Below, piece after piece: positions 20,931 through 29,743 of a stretch of 64,000 nucleotides of DNA. A program made the translations under genes and the position numbers. The notes beneath the pieces are model-generated. The model was not told the DNA's origin, did no database searches, and saw only the letters and a list, made by a program, of their open reading frames with translations. The first letter of the stretch is position 1, and each line of letters begins with the position of its first letter. The DNA is from Nakaseomyces glabratus (taxonomy: Eukaryota; Ascomycota; Saccharomycetes; Saccharomycetales; Saccharomycetaceae), in the NCBI RefSeq assembly GCF_010111755.1, contig NC_088961.1:1178001-1242000 (forward strand), given 5' to 3'.

Positions 20931-21938
20931 TCATGCCAATTCAAAAGTACAACTTGAGTTACACAAGTCTTGTGCTTTCTTACATGGCACTAATTCTAGT
21001 TGTTGGAACCTTTCTGCATCCTGGTGATAATAGAAACCTTGCATACAACCAGTGAGCTGATCATGTACCACATAATAGAAACCATCATAAGAAGCTCCGT
21101 CTACATTTTCGACAAACGCGTCTGGTACAAGGAATTTCTCCTTCCATCTCATAAAAATATATCTATCGTTCAAATAATTACGTCCTTCATTTTGAGCTTG
21201 ATTTTCCATGAATAATTCTGCCAAAGTGTTTATGCTTTGTCTCTTTTTTTTGAAGTCCGGTGTAGCCTCTTCATCCTCCTTAACTAAATTAGCATGCTGT
21301 GCGATGAACAGTTCTCTGAATGCTGGGAAGTTTAACCAGTGTTCTAGATCGGTCTGGTCATCAGATTTATATGGCTCATAGTTATTCTCTTCAGGCCATT
21401 GGGAGGATAAAAACCCAAGCTCGTTATGCTCAACAGCGTAAGCTTCAAAAAATGTTGTAATTTCTGGATGTTGAGACGTCAAACCTTTAATGGTTAAGTA
21501 GCCCGTAATATGTGGCGTGGTCGTGGTATTGCCTGATTCCACTGTAGGTAGGTCTACTGTCTTTAAAGAAACATTGACTTGGTAACGCTTGTAACCAGAA
21601 AGCTGATATCCACTAAACTCAAGTCTTGGTCTCAAAAAGTTGGTCTGTGTGGTATTCTTATGCGTTGGTGTGACATAGCGGGGCACACTAACAGTGGTGT
21701 ATGAAGAGCGGTCGTTCATAATGTACTTCTTCTTCTTCTTCAATGGCAAGGACTCGCTTGATGATCTGTCTATCAAATGCTGCAATGATGGCAAGGAATC
21801 CTTTGAATGACATTTGTATAAACCTTCCAGCGGTCTCTCAATAGGACTAACACTCCCATCCCTGGTGTAAGAGTTGTATTGTAAAACGTTCTTCCTTAGG
21901 GAGTGCTTCTTCTTCAGAGTAACATCCTGTTCGATCAT
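20931..21938 (-). CDS. VID24: GID ubiquitin ligase substrate receptor Gid4/Vid24
   Basis: 335 residues (362 in S. cerevisiae). Vid24/Gid4 is the substrate receptor of the GID (CTLH) E3 ligase; it recognises N-terminal proline degrons of gluconeogenic enzymes on a shift to glucose. The frame extends upstream to a TTG; the ATG at 21938-21936 (MIEQDVTLKKKHSLRKN) is the first in-frame ATG. The core is a beta-barrel domain: the NFLRPRLEFSGYQLSGYKRY start, HPEITTFFEAYAVEHNELGFLSSQW, DLEHWLNFPAFRELF, RYIFMRWKEKFLVPDAFV and the C-terminal GFYYHQDAERFQQLEL are all diagnostic. The N-terminal ~90 residues are basic and probably disordered. Position equals YBR105C. Confidence 0.95.
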   Translation of the reverse strand: MIEQDVTLKKKHSLRKNVLQYNSYTRDGSVSPIERPLEGLYKCHSKDSLPSLQHLIDRSSSESLPLKKKKKYIMNDRSSYTTVSVPRYVTPTHKNTTQTNFLRPRLEFSGYQLSGYKRYQVNVSLKTVDLPTVESGNTTTTPHITGYLTIKGLTSQHPEITTFFEAYAVEHNELGFLSSQWPEENNYEPYKSDDQTDLEHWLNFPAFRELFIAQHANLVKEDEEATPDFKKKRQSINTLAELFMENQAQNEGRNYLNDRYIFMRWKEKFLVPDAFVENVDGASYDGFYYVVHDQLTGCMQGFYYHQDAERFQQLELVPCKKAQDLCNSSCTFELA

Positions 21939-22607
21939 TAGACTATATGTTGTGTTTGTATGCGTGTGCGATAATGCTATAATATACAGTATAACCGACA
22001 AGCGAAATAAAACTAAGCTATAAGAAATAAGTGAGAGAGGGAAAGATATTACCTCTTGTGAAATATTAAATATATATACTTTGCATAACTAATTATATGA
22101 ATCATTTCAAAAAAAAAAGAGATTGCTAGATCAAAGGAGCATTGCTTTTTTTTTCCCTGATGTGAATACTCTGAGTTATACTTTTAGAAGCCATTTTTGC
22201 TTATCAGTTTGTCACATACTTTATCCCTCATGCACTTACTTTCTTTTTTTTTTATTTATTTTTTGTGCTTGTAATATTATCTCTGGCCAACGTTCTGGCA
22301 CTGTCTGTGTCTCTTAGCAATCACAGGAAATTATTCATGGGTAATGTATGTAACAAAAAGCCATATCTGATTTTTTTTAACTGATACCCAGTACAGTTGA
22401 TACGGTGAGTCAAAGAGGTAGACGGAGGTGTGGTCTAGGACCCCCCCCCCCCACCCCCATCTCACCCTTCACCTCTACGATGTATAACCACGCGCACAGC
22501 TGTAATTATAAATCTACGCTCTCTTTGCTAATTTTCCTCCACCCATTGTCTTCCAACTCACAGATAACAAGTCTCTTTTAAGGGTCCATTTTTTTTGCTT
22601 TCACTAG

Positions 22608-22836
22608 CCGGAATAACTAGAAGAGACAATGAGCAGACAATGCTCAGTACCCACCCTACAAACGGAATAACTCTGGGATTTCAATACAGCTACAGAAAAA
22701 AAAGAAACAATAAATACCTACTGATTAACCGGAAAAACTGTCTTCCTATGTGCATGTATCTGAATGAGGGAGAGAGCACGCCTTGTAGTCTAAGAACAAA
22801 AAAAAAGAAACGTACTCATTCCACCGGAAAAACTGT
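22608..22836 (+). repeat. Four dispersed copies of a CGGAA(A/T)AACT element
   Basis: CCGGAATAACT at 22608-22618, ACGGAATAACT at 22662-22672, and the identical 13-mer CCGGAAAAACTGT at 22729-22741 and 22824-22836, all on the plus strand. Spacing is 54-95 bp. All lie in the VID24/PHO88 divergent promoter region. The CGG core would suit a zinc-cluster factor and the AAACTGTG part resembles a Met31/Met32 site, but I do not recognise the whole motif. Confidence 0.6.
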
Positions 22837-23093
22837 GAAAAATTAACTTGTCAGTGAACCACCGCAGCCACAACTTCCATAGTAAGAGAGGGAGGCCACA
22901 AACGTACGACCCGCACCTTGAGATCCACACAAAAACAACAACAAAACTACTACTACAAAAAAAGAAAGTAAAACCGCAGTGTTAAAAAAGTGGGGCACAG
23001 AGAAATATGTAGATCTCCTTATCTACCCCGCTCTCCCCCCTTTCAAGGCAAGAACTCCTAAAATCAAAACAACTATACACTAACAACGACTAA

Positions 23094-23342
23094 TCATGTG
23101 TTATAAAACGTACTAGTAGATATCACATGATATTTATCAGCACATACATGACAGTGATTCATGTGACCACAGCAAGGAAGGCAAGGCATATAACTTTTGG
23201 CCTTATCGCAGTACAAACAGTTTCGGGCGAAATGCCAGGAAAGCCGTGCGTTTTTGCTCTTTACAACGTTTGCTCCCAACAGAGAGGGCATTCTTCTCTT
23301 AGATGCCAATTCTGTTGAGAATATGGGAAGACAACGTAACAT
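23094..23342 (-). CDS. Small Cys/His-rich hypothetical protein (doubtful)
   Basis: An 82-codon frame with a proper ATG (23342-23340). I do not recognise it. The C-terminal half is strikingly Cys/His-rich: CLYC, then CLPCCGHMNHCHVC and a later His, a spacing that could bind one or two zinc ions. The N-terminal half is basic. It sits alone in the VID24/PHO88 intergenic region, where no gene is expected from S. cerevisiae gene order. Overlapping frames of similar length on the plus strand make chance occurrence possible. Confidence 0.25.
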   Translation of the reverse strand: MLRCLPIFSTELASKRRMPSLLGANVVKSKNARLSWHFARNCLYCDKAKSYMPCLPCCGHMNHCHVCADKYHVISTSTFYNT

Positions 23343-23447
23343 AACAGCACCAAGAAAATCATGGAAAGTCTTTGAAGTTTTTCAAAATTTGAAAAAAAAA
23401 AATTTAGGCCCCATCGCAACCGTGATGTCAAAATCCAAACGCACACC

Positions 23448-23450
<3 letters not shown>

Positions 23451-23488
<38 letters not shown>
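23451..23488. repeat. (CA)19 microsatellite
   Basis: Nineteen uninterrupted CA dinucleotides about 170 bp upstream of the PHO88 ATG. This kind of tract is expected to vary in length between strains. Confidence 0.97.
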
Positions 23489-23490
<2 letters not shown>

Positions 23491-23659
23491 TTAAAAAGTA
23501 TCTCTTGCCACCATGAAGAATTGGATGATTAAGTTTCTACTTAAATAGATCTTTTGTAGTCCCTACTGTTTTCTTAATATTTAAAATAAGGTCCTTATTC
23601 CGAGCGTTTATCTTCACATACACTACGCACACACACGCATTATACATACACTCGCAAAT

Positions 23660-24244
23660 ATGAATCCACAAGTGTCTAATATTATCATCATGTTGGTCAT
23701 GATGCAGATTTCTCGTCGTATCGATATGGAAGACGAGACTAACATCTTATACATTAGAATTGCCTACGTTGCTTCTATCGCTATCGCTTATGTGGTGTAC
23801 CAATACACCAGATCAAAGGTCGTTGCCAAGAACGACTTGACCACCTTGAAATACGTTGAACAAACTTCTCCATTCTCTGCTGAGGCTTTGGAAAAGAGCC
23901 AAAAGGAGAAATTCAACGTCACTACTGTCAGAGACTATGACTTGAAAGAATTGGACTCCGCCATCAAATCCATCTATACCGGTGTTCTAATGATGGGATT
24001 CATGCACTTCTACATGGGCTACGTTAACCCATTGTTCATGCAATCCATCTCCCCAGTTAAGTCTGCCCTTGAACACAACGTCGTCAAGATTCATTTGTTT
24101 AACAAGCCTGCCGTTGGTGATTTGAAGAGACCTTTCGTTGCCCCATCTTTGTTCGGTGGTAGCGCCAAGAACTCTACCCCAGCTGAAGCTGTCGAAAAGG
24201 CTGAAAAGGCTGGTAACGGTGGTGCTGGTATCAAGGCAGAGTAA
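23660..24244 (+). CDS. PHO88: ER membrane protein Pho88/Snd3
   Basis: 194 residues (188 in S. cerevisiae). Pho88, also called Snd3, is an abundant ER membrane protein of the SRP-independent SND targeting pathway, originally linked to phosphate uptake. Hydrophobic segments lie at ~4-18 (VSNIIIMLVMMQISRR), ~31-47 (IRIAYVASIAIAYVVYQY) and ~112-128 (IYTGVLMMGFMHFYMGYV). The FVAPSLFGG motif and the Ala/Lys-rich tail are typical. Codon use is biased toward highly expressed codons. The ATG at 23660 gives the family N-terminus (MNPQVSNIIIMLVMMQI). Position equals YBR106W. Confidence 0.95.
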   Translation: MNPQVSNIIIMLVMMQISRRIDMEDETNILYIRIAYVASIAIAYVVYQYTRSKVVAKNDLTTLKYVEQTSPFSAEALEKSQKEKFNVTTVRDYDLKELDSAIKSIYTGVLMMGFMHFYMGYVNPLFMQSISPVKSALEHNVVKIHLFNKPAVGDLKRPFVAPSLFGGSAKNSTPAEAVEKAEKAGNGGAGIKAE

Positions 24245-24691
24245 ATGAAAGTGCATTATCCTCTGAAAATATACAAACTCATTTATGCACTTTAGCCTTT
24301 CACAACCTTTTTTGTACTTATCCGGCTGATTTCCTTTGTTACAGGTCATATGATATAATCACAATAATTCACCTAGCAACTTGACAAAAAATTAAAAACA
24401 GTAAATTATATGCACTAGATCAATGCCAATCACGTATGAATTGTATGTTTTTATCATCTTTACTTCACACCTTATATAAAATTAAAACTTTGAAAATTGT
24501 GTTTATACTTTTTTGTTTGATGAGATTTTGGTTTTATTTGGTAGTCTTTCATTCATGCGGATCTGGAAGTTATCACAATCTACCTGTACTAGTATACCCT
24601 TATCTGCAAGCTGATAACACACCGTATTGTATACATTATTCCATAGCCAACGAAATAAATACATGTCAAATACTTACTCTTATCTATAAAA
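24245..24691. other. PHO88-IML3 convergent intergenic region
   Basis: 447 bp between converging 3' ends. It contains A/T-rich sequence suited to 3' end formation on both strands; no further feature seen. Confidence 0.6.
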
Positions 24692-25309
24692 TTATTTCCT
24701 TAGCAGCTGATCTTGTACAATCATTTCAAATAATTCCCATTCATGATTAGATGAAAATTCATTTCTTACTAAATCAACTGAATGCTGGTTGCCACTCCCA
24801 CCAGTGAATGTAGCAACAGACAAATACTTGGCGAAGAGCGCCTTGCGAAATCCAAACTCTGAATAAACCCGCGCAAGTATATCACTCTGCTCATCATGAT
24901 CCACAGTTATAGTCATCTCCTTCAGATTCTTATCTACTAGATCATCAAATTGTAAAACGAACATCAAATTACGCATCTTCCCGAATAGTATAAATAAGTC
25001 ATCAATGTTTACTTTTAGCTTTACCGGGAATATTAGCACATTCTTAGCCCGTCGAATCCATTCAAGTAAAAATTGGTCCATGCTGTCAAAATTTTTACAG
25101 AATATTAATGTACCATCGCTTTCCTCACTATAGATGAGCATTTGAAATTTATCTGTACTATTGTGACTCAATTCAATCCATTTTAATCGATCCTCTTTGA
25201 CTTTCATCTCGAGCTCATCGCGAAACGGCAGTTCACTATTCAAAAGCTCATCGACACTAAATTGAATTTGCCTATACGATCTAAACACCGTCCATCTATC
25301 TTTAATCAT
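24692..25309 (-). CDS. IML3: Kinetochore protein Iml3 (CENP-L homologue)
   Basis: 205 residues (245 in S. cerevisiae), from the ATG at 25309-25307. Iml3 pairs with Chl4 in the Ctf19/CCAN inner kinetochore and helps load pericentromeric cohesin and Sgo1. The sequence is too diverged for me to point to a hallmark motif. The call rests mainly on position and orientation: it lies between PHO88 and AIM3 on the minus strand, exactly as YBR107C does. A compatible alpha/beta pattern is visible (LKWIELSHNSTDKFQMLIYSE; ILARVYSEFGFRKALFAKYL), and length is similar. A short N-terminus relative to S. cerevisiae is possible. Confidence 0.68.
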   Translation of the reverse strand: MIKDRWTVFRSYRQIQFSVDELLNSELPFRDELEMKVKEDRLKWIELSHNSTDKFQMLIYSEESDGTLIFCKNFDSMDQFLLEWIRRAKNVLIFPVKLKVNIDDLFILFGKMRNLMFVLQFDDLVDKNLKEMTITVDHDEQSDILARVYSEFGFRKALFAKYLSVATFTGGSGNQHSVDLVRNEFSSNHEWELFEMIVQDQLLRK

Positions 25310-25643
25310 TATATAACTATTTGTGGTGAAATAACTCCATTGATTAGCAGATGTTCTTTAAGCCACTGGCATTACTCTGCTTTACAAGTGCAACATTGCT
25401 AAAATCGCCTTTCACTACTTTTCGTGATCAGTCTTTAAATTAGAATGGTTATAGAATGTTTATCTCTAGTAAGATAAAAGACTCAATTGCAAAAAATCAA
25501 TAATAGTATGGCACTATAATCAAGATATCCTTATTAGTATTCCTGTTCATCACTGCTATTACTATAAACTTTTGAAATAGCGTCACTTAGTCAAGTGGAT
25601 CAATCATTTGCAGAAAAAACATAAAGGAAGTATATAACAGAAG
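25310..25643. promoter_or_regulatory. Divergent IML3/AIM3 promoter region
   Basis: 334 bp between divergent start codons; AT-rich, no recognised factor site. Confidence 0.5.
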
Positions 25644-28001
25644 ATGAGTGAGTTTTGGAATAATAACAAGGATACAATTGGCGCGGGCTTGAAGACAGTT
25701 GGTAAATACAGTTATAAAAGTACCAAATTTGTTGCTAAAACAGGATACCAAGCTGGCAAGTCACATTACCAAAACAGTAAAGCAAAAAGGGAGGGAAGAA
25801 GCCAAGAAGGCAGCGATGATAGTGGACAGACCACTCCAAATGTTCATATTAACTACAAAGATCCATCTGCATTCCCACCACCACCAGTAAAACCAGGACA
25901 GTTGCAATATCATGGCAGTTCCGGAAATTCTGCTAACGGAAGTAGTGCGACGATTCCTACTCTTTCAAATACAAACAACACAGCACAACTAAATGAACAA
26001 CCCTATATGAATCAAATAAATAGTTCCAACCAAATTTACTCAAGGCCACAAATGGCAATCCCAGAACAACAAGTTGCAACCCCAGAGCAGCAAATGAATT
26101 CTACAACATTGCCATCTCAACCCCAAATGGCAGTACCATCACAACAAGAGCACATTCATATACAGCCTTCGAACCCCCAGCAACTACCATCCAATTATAA
26201 GCCTCAGGAACAATATTTACAGAGTGAACAACTAAATATCTCTGATAGGCATGCACCTCAACCTATGGAGAGACCAGCAATGCCGTTACCACAGCACGGA
26301 AATGTGCCACCTTTAACAACTGAAAATGTTCATCCCAATATAGAAGCTGATATTTCATCACCTGCAGTTGGTCCTCAATTCGAAGTTAAACCTTATGACT
26401 GGGAAGAACAGAAAACTACTAAAATTGAGATACCACAGGTAGATTTAACCAGTATCCCACCTCCCCCCACACATAGAGACAGAAATACAAGTAGACAAGG
26501 ATCTAATAGCACACCACCTTCTAGAACACATACAGGTAACAATACATCTACAGCCTCTGTCACAACAACGGGAATTGTCGACGGGAACCTTGAATCGAAC
26601 CAAGAACACACGCCAAAGCCAGCAATATTAGGCGAGTATGATGATACTTTGAATGTTGCTTATGCTCCTCCTCCCAAACCATTTAGAAGAGCGACAAATA
26701 ACTCTTCAGATCTAAAACTATCCGGTGCTCAAAACACCAAGACTCCCCCACCTCCTGTAGTTTTAACCAACAAGTCAGCCGAGAGACCTAATTCGAGCAA
26801 TGTAATGCCATCATTACCTTTAAGGCAAATGAACACCAAGGCCAATAGCTCTGAAAATTTACCAAAAGCTAAAATTTTAGGTGAATACGAAACCAATGTG
26901 GATGTGGGTATTGCGCCTCCACCTAGACCTACCTACAGAAAGACTGATACTGAGGCAAACCCTCCAAATAGACCATTAAGCAGATCTACTACCGAACACA
27001 AAATGAGTAGCATATCAAGAGATAATTATAATTCCATTAAATCCAGTTCTGTCAAACCTCCAGTACCAAAGAGGAATACTGGGGAGAGAGAAGGAGCACA
27101 AGAACTTAAAGCTGACATAGCTGAAAGAAGCCAAGAGATTACACCCACCCCAGGTATTTCAGGTATTTATAACTTAGACAAGAAAATTGATTTTGCACCA
27201 CCTCCAAAACCCTTCAGAAGGGCTCAAACGTCATCTGATATTCCTCAGAAGTCCTCTCTTGTAACAGATGAATCTAATATCAGTGTCCCAAATAAATCAC
27301 AACAGCCTATGCAAGAAAAAGATAGTATCAAAAATGCCACGCCACTCTATATACCACCTAGCAATAATATTAACTTCCCCCCACCACCCAAACCACATAA
27401 TAAATCTCTAGAAGAGAGTCATACTCCTTCAAATAAGTTATCTGAGAAACCGAAACCTCCGAAGAAACCAGAACAACTGAAGGATTTGAATTTATCTACC
27501 CAACAAGCTGATAAGAACATGAAGAATAAGGATCAGTTGTTTGATAACAAAAATGAGTTATTGAGCACCATAAAAAATAAAAAAAGGCCGGCGCCTATAC
27601 CCAAACCCAAACCTAAAAGTTTAACTTCAGAAGGTAACCATATGAATTTGAACACTGAAAAGGGAAAAGAAACTACAATAGAAAAACCTGACGAGTCAAA
27701 ATTTTTACCAATTTCGAGTTTTCCACCTCCACCAAAGCCATTTAAACGTGAAGAGCTCTCAAAGGAGGTAGTAGATAGTGTAGGAGAAACTGCGGATTTT
27801 ACAAAGCCAAAAAGAGCTGGACAGTTAGAATCAACTCAGACCGAGAAATCAAATTCAAAAGGAAAAGCACCACCACCTGTTCCAAAGAAGCGTAATGCAC
27901 AGTCAAAATCCAGCCCTAGCCTAGAAGGGAGTGAGGATAACCCATTTTCAAAGTATTTAAAGGACGCAGTTCCTAACGAGCCTGATCGCTTACATAAATA
28001 A
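25644..28001 (+). CDS. AIM3: Proline-rich cortical-actin-associated protein Aim3
   Basis: 785 residues (947 in S. cerevisiae). Aim3 is a low-complexity scaffold that binds the SH3 domain of Rvs167 and acts with Abp1 and Rvs167 at actin patches. The N-terminal ~45 residues (MSEFWNNNKDTIGAGLKTVG, KYSYKSTKFVAKTGYQAGKS) match the conserved amphipathic start. The rest is Pro/Ser/Gln-rich and probably disordered. A repeated module, roughly (L/S)GxY...APPPKPFRR, occurs three times (starting near ILGEYDDTL, ILGEYETNV and ISGIYNLDK), with further FPPPPKP copies, all good SH3 ligands. A basic PPPVPKKR motif lies near the C-terminus. Position equals YBR108W. Confidence 0.92.
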   Translation: MSEFWNNNKDTIGAGLKTVGKYSYKSTKFVAKTGYQAGKSHYQNSKAKREGRSQEGSDDSGQTTPNVHINYKDPSAFPPPPVKPGQLQYHGSSGNSANGSSATIPTLSNTNNTAQLNEQPYMNQINSSNQIYSRPQMAIPEQQVATPEQQMNSTTLPSQPQMAVPSQQEHIHIQPSNPQQLPSNYKPQEQYLQSEQLNISDRHAPQPMERPAMPLPQHGNVPPLTTENVHPNIEADISSPAVGPQFEVKPYDWEEQKTTKIEIPQVDLTSIPPPPTHRDRNTSRQGSNSTPPSRTHTGNNTSTASVTTTGIVDGNLESNQEHTPKPAILGEYDDTLNVAYAPPPKPFRRATNNSSDLKLSGAQNTKTPPPPVVLTNKSAERPNSSNVMPSLPLRQMNTKANSSENLPKAKILGEYETNVDVGIAPPPRPTYRKTDTEANPPNRPLSRSTTEHKMSSISRDNYNSIKSSSVKPPVPKRNTGEREGAQELKADIAERSQEITPTPGISGIYNLDKKIDFAPPPKPFRRAQTSSDIPQKSSLVTDESNISVPNKSQQPMQEKDSIKNATPLYIPPSNNINFPPPPKPHNKSLEESHTPSNKLSEKPKPPKKPEQLKDLNLSTQQADKNMKNKDQLFDNKNELLSTIKNKKRPAPIPKPKPKSLTSEGNHMNLNTEKGKETTIEKPDESKFLPISSFPPPPKPFKREELSKEVVDSVGETADFTKPKRAGQLESTQTEKSNSKGKAPPPVPKKRNAQSKSSPSLEGSEDNPFSKYLKDAVPNEPDRLHK

Positions 28002-28390
28002 TAATGCCCCAATTAAAAATACAATCAATATGAGCAACGAATATCTTACGTATCTTCGAAAGATCTAACTCATTTTATATAATAAAAACACTAATGAAAA
28101 CTGGATAAGAATTACTACTATATCTATTATTTAAGTGGTTTATATCATCTCGTCTCTTTTGGCACCTTTTTTTTTCTTGGTGAACATCAAATTCTATGCG
28201 AGGTGCTATCGAGAACAATCGATTTGTTCAGTTACCAATAGATTAGCATAAGATAATACACTGATCAACTATAAATCTATCATAATATCTAAGTGTGTTT
28301 AGCTGATTCCCTTCTCTTATATTTATCATGGTTATCTAAATATAAAATATTATCCAACCTGCAAGAGGTTAGCTTAGCTATAAACGAGTT
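28002..28390. other. AIM3-ALG1 intergenic region (no CMD1)
   Basis: 389 bp. In S. cerevisiae the calmodulin gene CMD1 lies here on the minus strand. I find no EF-hand coding sequence in either strand, so CMD1 must be elsewhere. Confidence 0.75.
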
Positions 28391-29743
28391 ATGTCTTGGA
28401 TACAGATACCATGGAGTTGGGTTGTGACCCTAATAGTGACATATTTGTCTCTGCCATTAATTATTTACTATTTGGTGCCATATATCTTTTATGGGAATAA
28501 GTCTTCAAAAAAGAGGATCATCATCTATGTGCTTGGAGATATAGGCCATTCACCAAGAATGTGCTACCATGCCAGAAGTTTTAGTGAGAAAGGCTGGCAA
28601 GTTGAGTTATGTGGATATGTGGAAGAGCAAGTTCCTGGTTTTATTGCAGAAGATCCCAATATTATTGTCCACGCTCTTCCAACGCTGACGCTACAAGGAA
28701 ACAAGAGATCAATAATATTTTTGGTAAAGAAAGTATTGTTCCAAGTTTCTGCTATCATTGCTCAATTATGGGAGCTTAGGGGCAGTAATTATATGTTAAT
28801 TCAGAACCCACCATCGATTCCGATTTTACCAATTGCTGTTTTCTATCGTTTGAGTGGTTGTAAACTTATCATTGATTGGCACAACTTGGCATATTCCATT
28901 ATGCAATTGAAATTTAATGGAAACTTTTATCACCCCGTTGTACTTGCCTCATATGTCATAGAGTATATTTTTGGCAAGTTTGCTACTTATAATTTAACGG
29001 TCACTGAGGCCATGAAAGAATATTTAGTCAACAGTTTTGGCTTGAATCCAAAAAGGTGTGTGGTGCTATATGATAGACCTGCGACACAATTTAAACCACT
29101 CACTGAAAGTGAATCCCGCACAAAGTTACTAGACTCTGAGTTCATCAGAGATATGATCCCTGAGGGATTCAATGTAGAGAAGGGAGACAAGATAATAGTC
29201 ACTTCTACCTCGTTCACTCCAGATGAAGATATTAGTATACTGATTGGTGCGTTGAAAATCTACGACAACTCTTATGAGAATCTTGATAAAAGCCTTCCAA
29301 AGATTCTCTGTTTTGTTACAGGAAAGGGCCCCATGAAGGAAAGATATGTTAAAGATGTAGAAGAGCATGATTGGCAGCATGTGTATGTTAAGTTTGTCTG
29401 GCTGAAATCGGAGGATTACCCTCGCTTGCTCCAGCTGTGTGATTATGGTGTCTCTTTACATAAGTCCAGTTCTGGCCTCGACTTACCTATGAAAATACTT
29501 GATATGTATGGCTCGGGTATACCTGTAATAGCATATAACTACCCTGTGCTTGGAGAATTGGTTAAATACAACGAGAATGGTTTGAAATTCCTGGACAGAA
29601 GAGAACTACACGAGTCATTGATCTTTGCCATGAAGGACCCAGAACTTTACAAGAAATTGAAGCAGGGGGCTTTAAAAGAGTCCCAAATTAGATGGAACTC
29701 GAGCTGGCAGTCTGCCATGCAAGAATTAAAGCTCGTCGCTTAA
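28391..29743 (+). CDS. ALG1: Chitobiosyldiphosphodolichol beta-mannosyltransferase Alg1
   Basis: 450 residues (449 in S. cerevisiae). Alg1 adds the first mannose from GDP-Man to GlcNAc2-PP-dolichol on the cytosolic face of the ER, an essential step of N-glycan assembly. An N-terminal membrane anchor covers ~8-35 (WVVTLIVTYLSLPLIIYYLV). The GDIGHSPRMCYHARSF motif, the QNPPSIPILPIA motif, the LIIDWHNLAYSIM motif and the C-terminal LHKSSSGLDLPMKILDMYGSGIPV nucleotide-sugar site are hallmarks of the Alg1 glycosyltransferase family. The ATG at 28391 is the natural start. In S. cerevisiae this is YBR110W; the next gene here, EPL1, belongs to chromosome VI, so a breakpoint lies just downstream. Confidence 0.97.
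   Translation: MSWIQIPWSWVVTLIVTYLSLPLIIYYLVPYIFYGNKSSKKRIIIYVLGDIGHSPRMCYHARSFSEKGWQVELCGYVEEQVPGFIAEDPNIIVHALPTLTLQGNKRSIIFLVKKVLFQVSAIIAQLWELRGSNYMLIQNPPSIPILPIAVFYRLSGCKLIIDWHNLAYSIMQLKFNGNFYHPVVLASYVIEYIFGKFATYNLTVTEAMKEYLVNSFGLNPKRCVVLYDRPATQFKPLTESESRTKLLDSEFIRDMIPEGFNVEKGDKIIVTSTSFTPDEDISILIGALKIYDNSYENLDKSLPKILCFVTGKGPMKERYVKDVEEHDWQHVYVKFVWLKSEDYPRLLQLCDYGVSLHKSSSGLDLPMKILDMYGSGIPVIAYNYPVLGELVKYNENGLKFLDRRELHESLIFAMKDPELYKKLKQGALKESQIRWNSSWQSAMQELKLVA

Larger units (their letters stand above)
21939..23659. promoter_or_regulatory. Long divergent VID24/PHO88 intergenic region
   Basis: 1.7 kb between divergent starts. Its middle (about 22400-23080) is richer in G+C than the flanks, with a 12-bp C tract at 22441-22452. 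It also holds four copies of a CGGAA(A/T)AACT element, a (CA)19 microsatellite, and a small Cys/His-rich reading frame on the minus strand. No S. cerevisiae counterpart gene is expected here. Confidence 0.6.

Noticed and set aside
23117..23127. ATCACATG, a CDEI/Cbf1-like site, as part of a centromere
   Set aside because: No AT-rich CDEII or CCG-containing CDEIII follows on either side.
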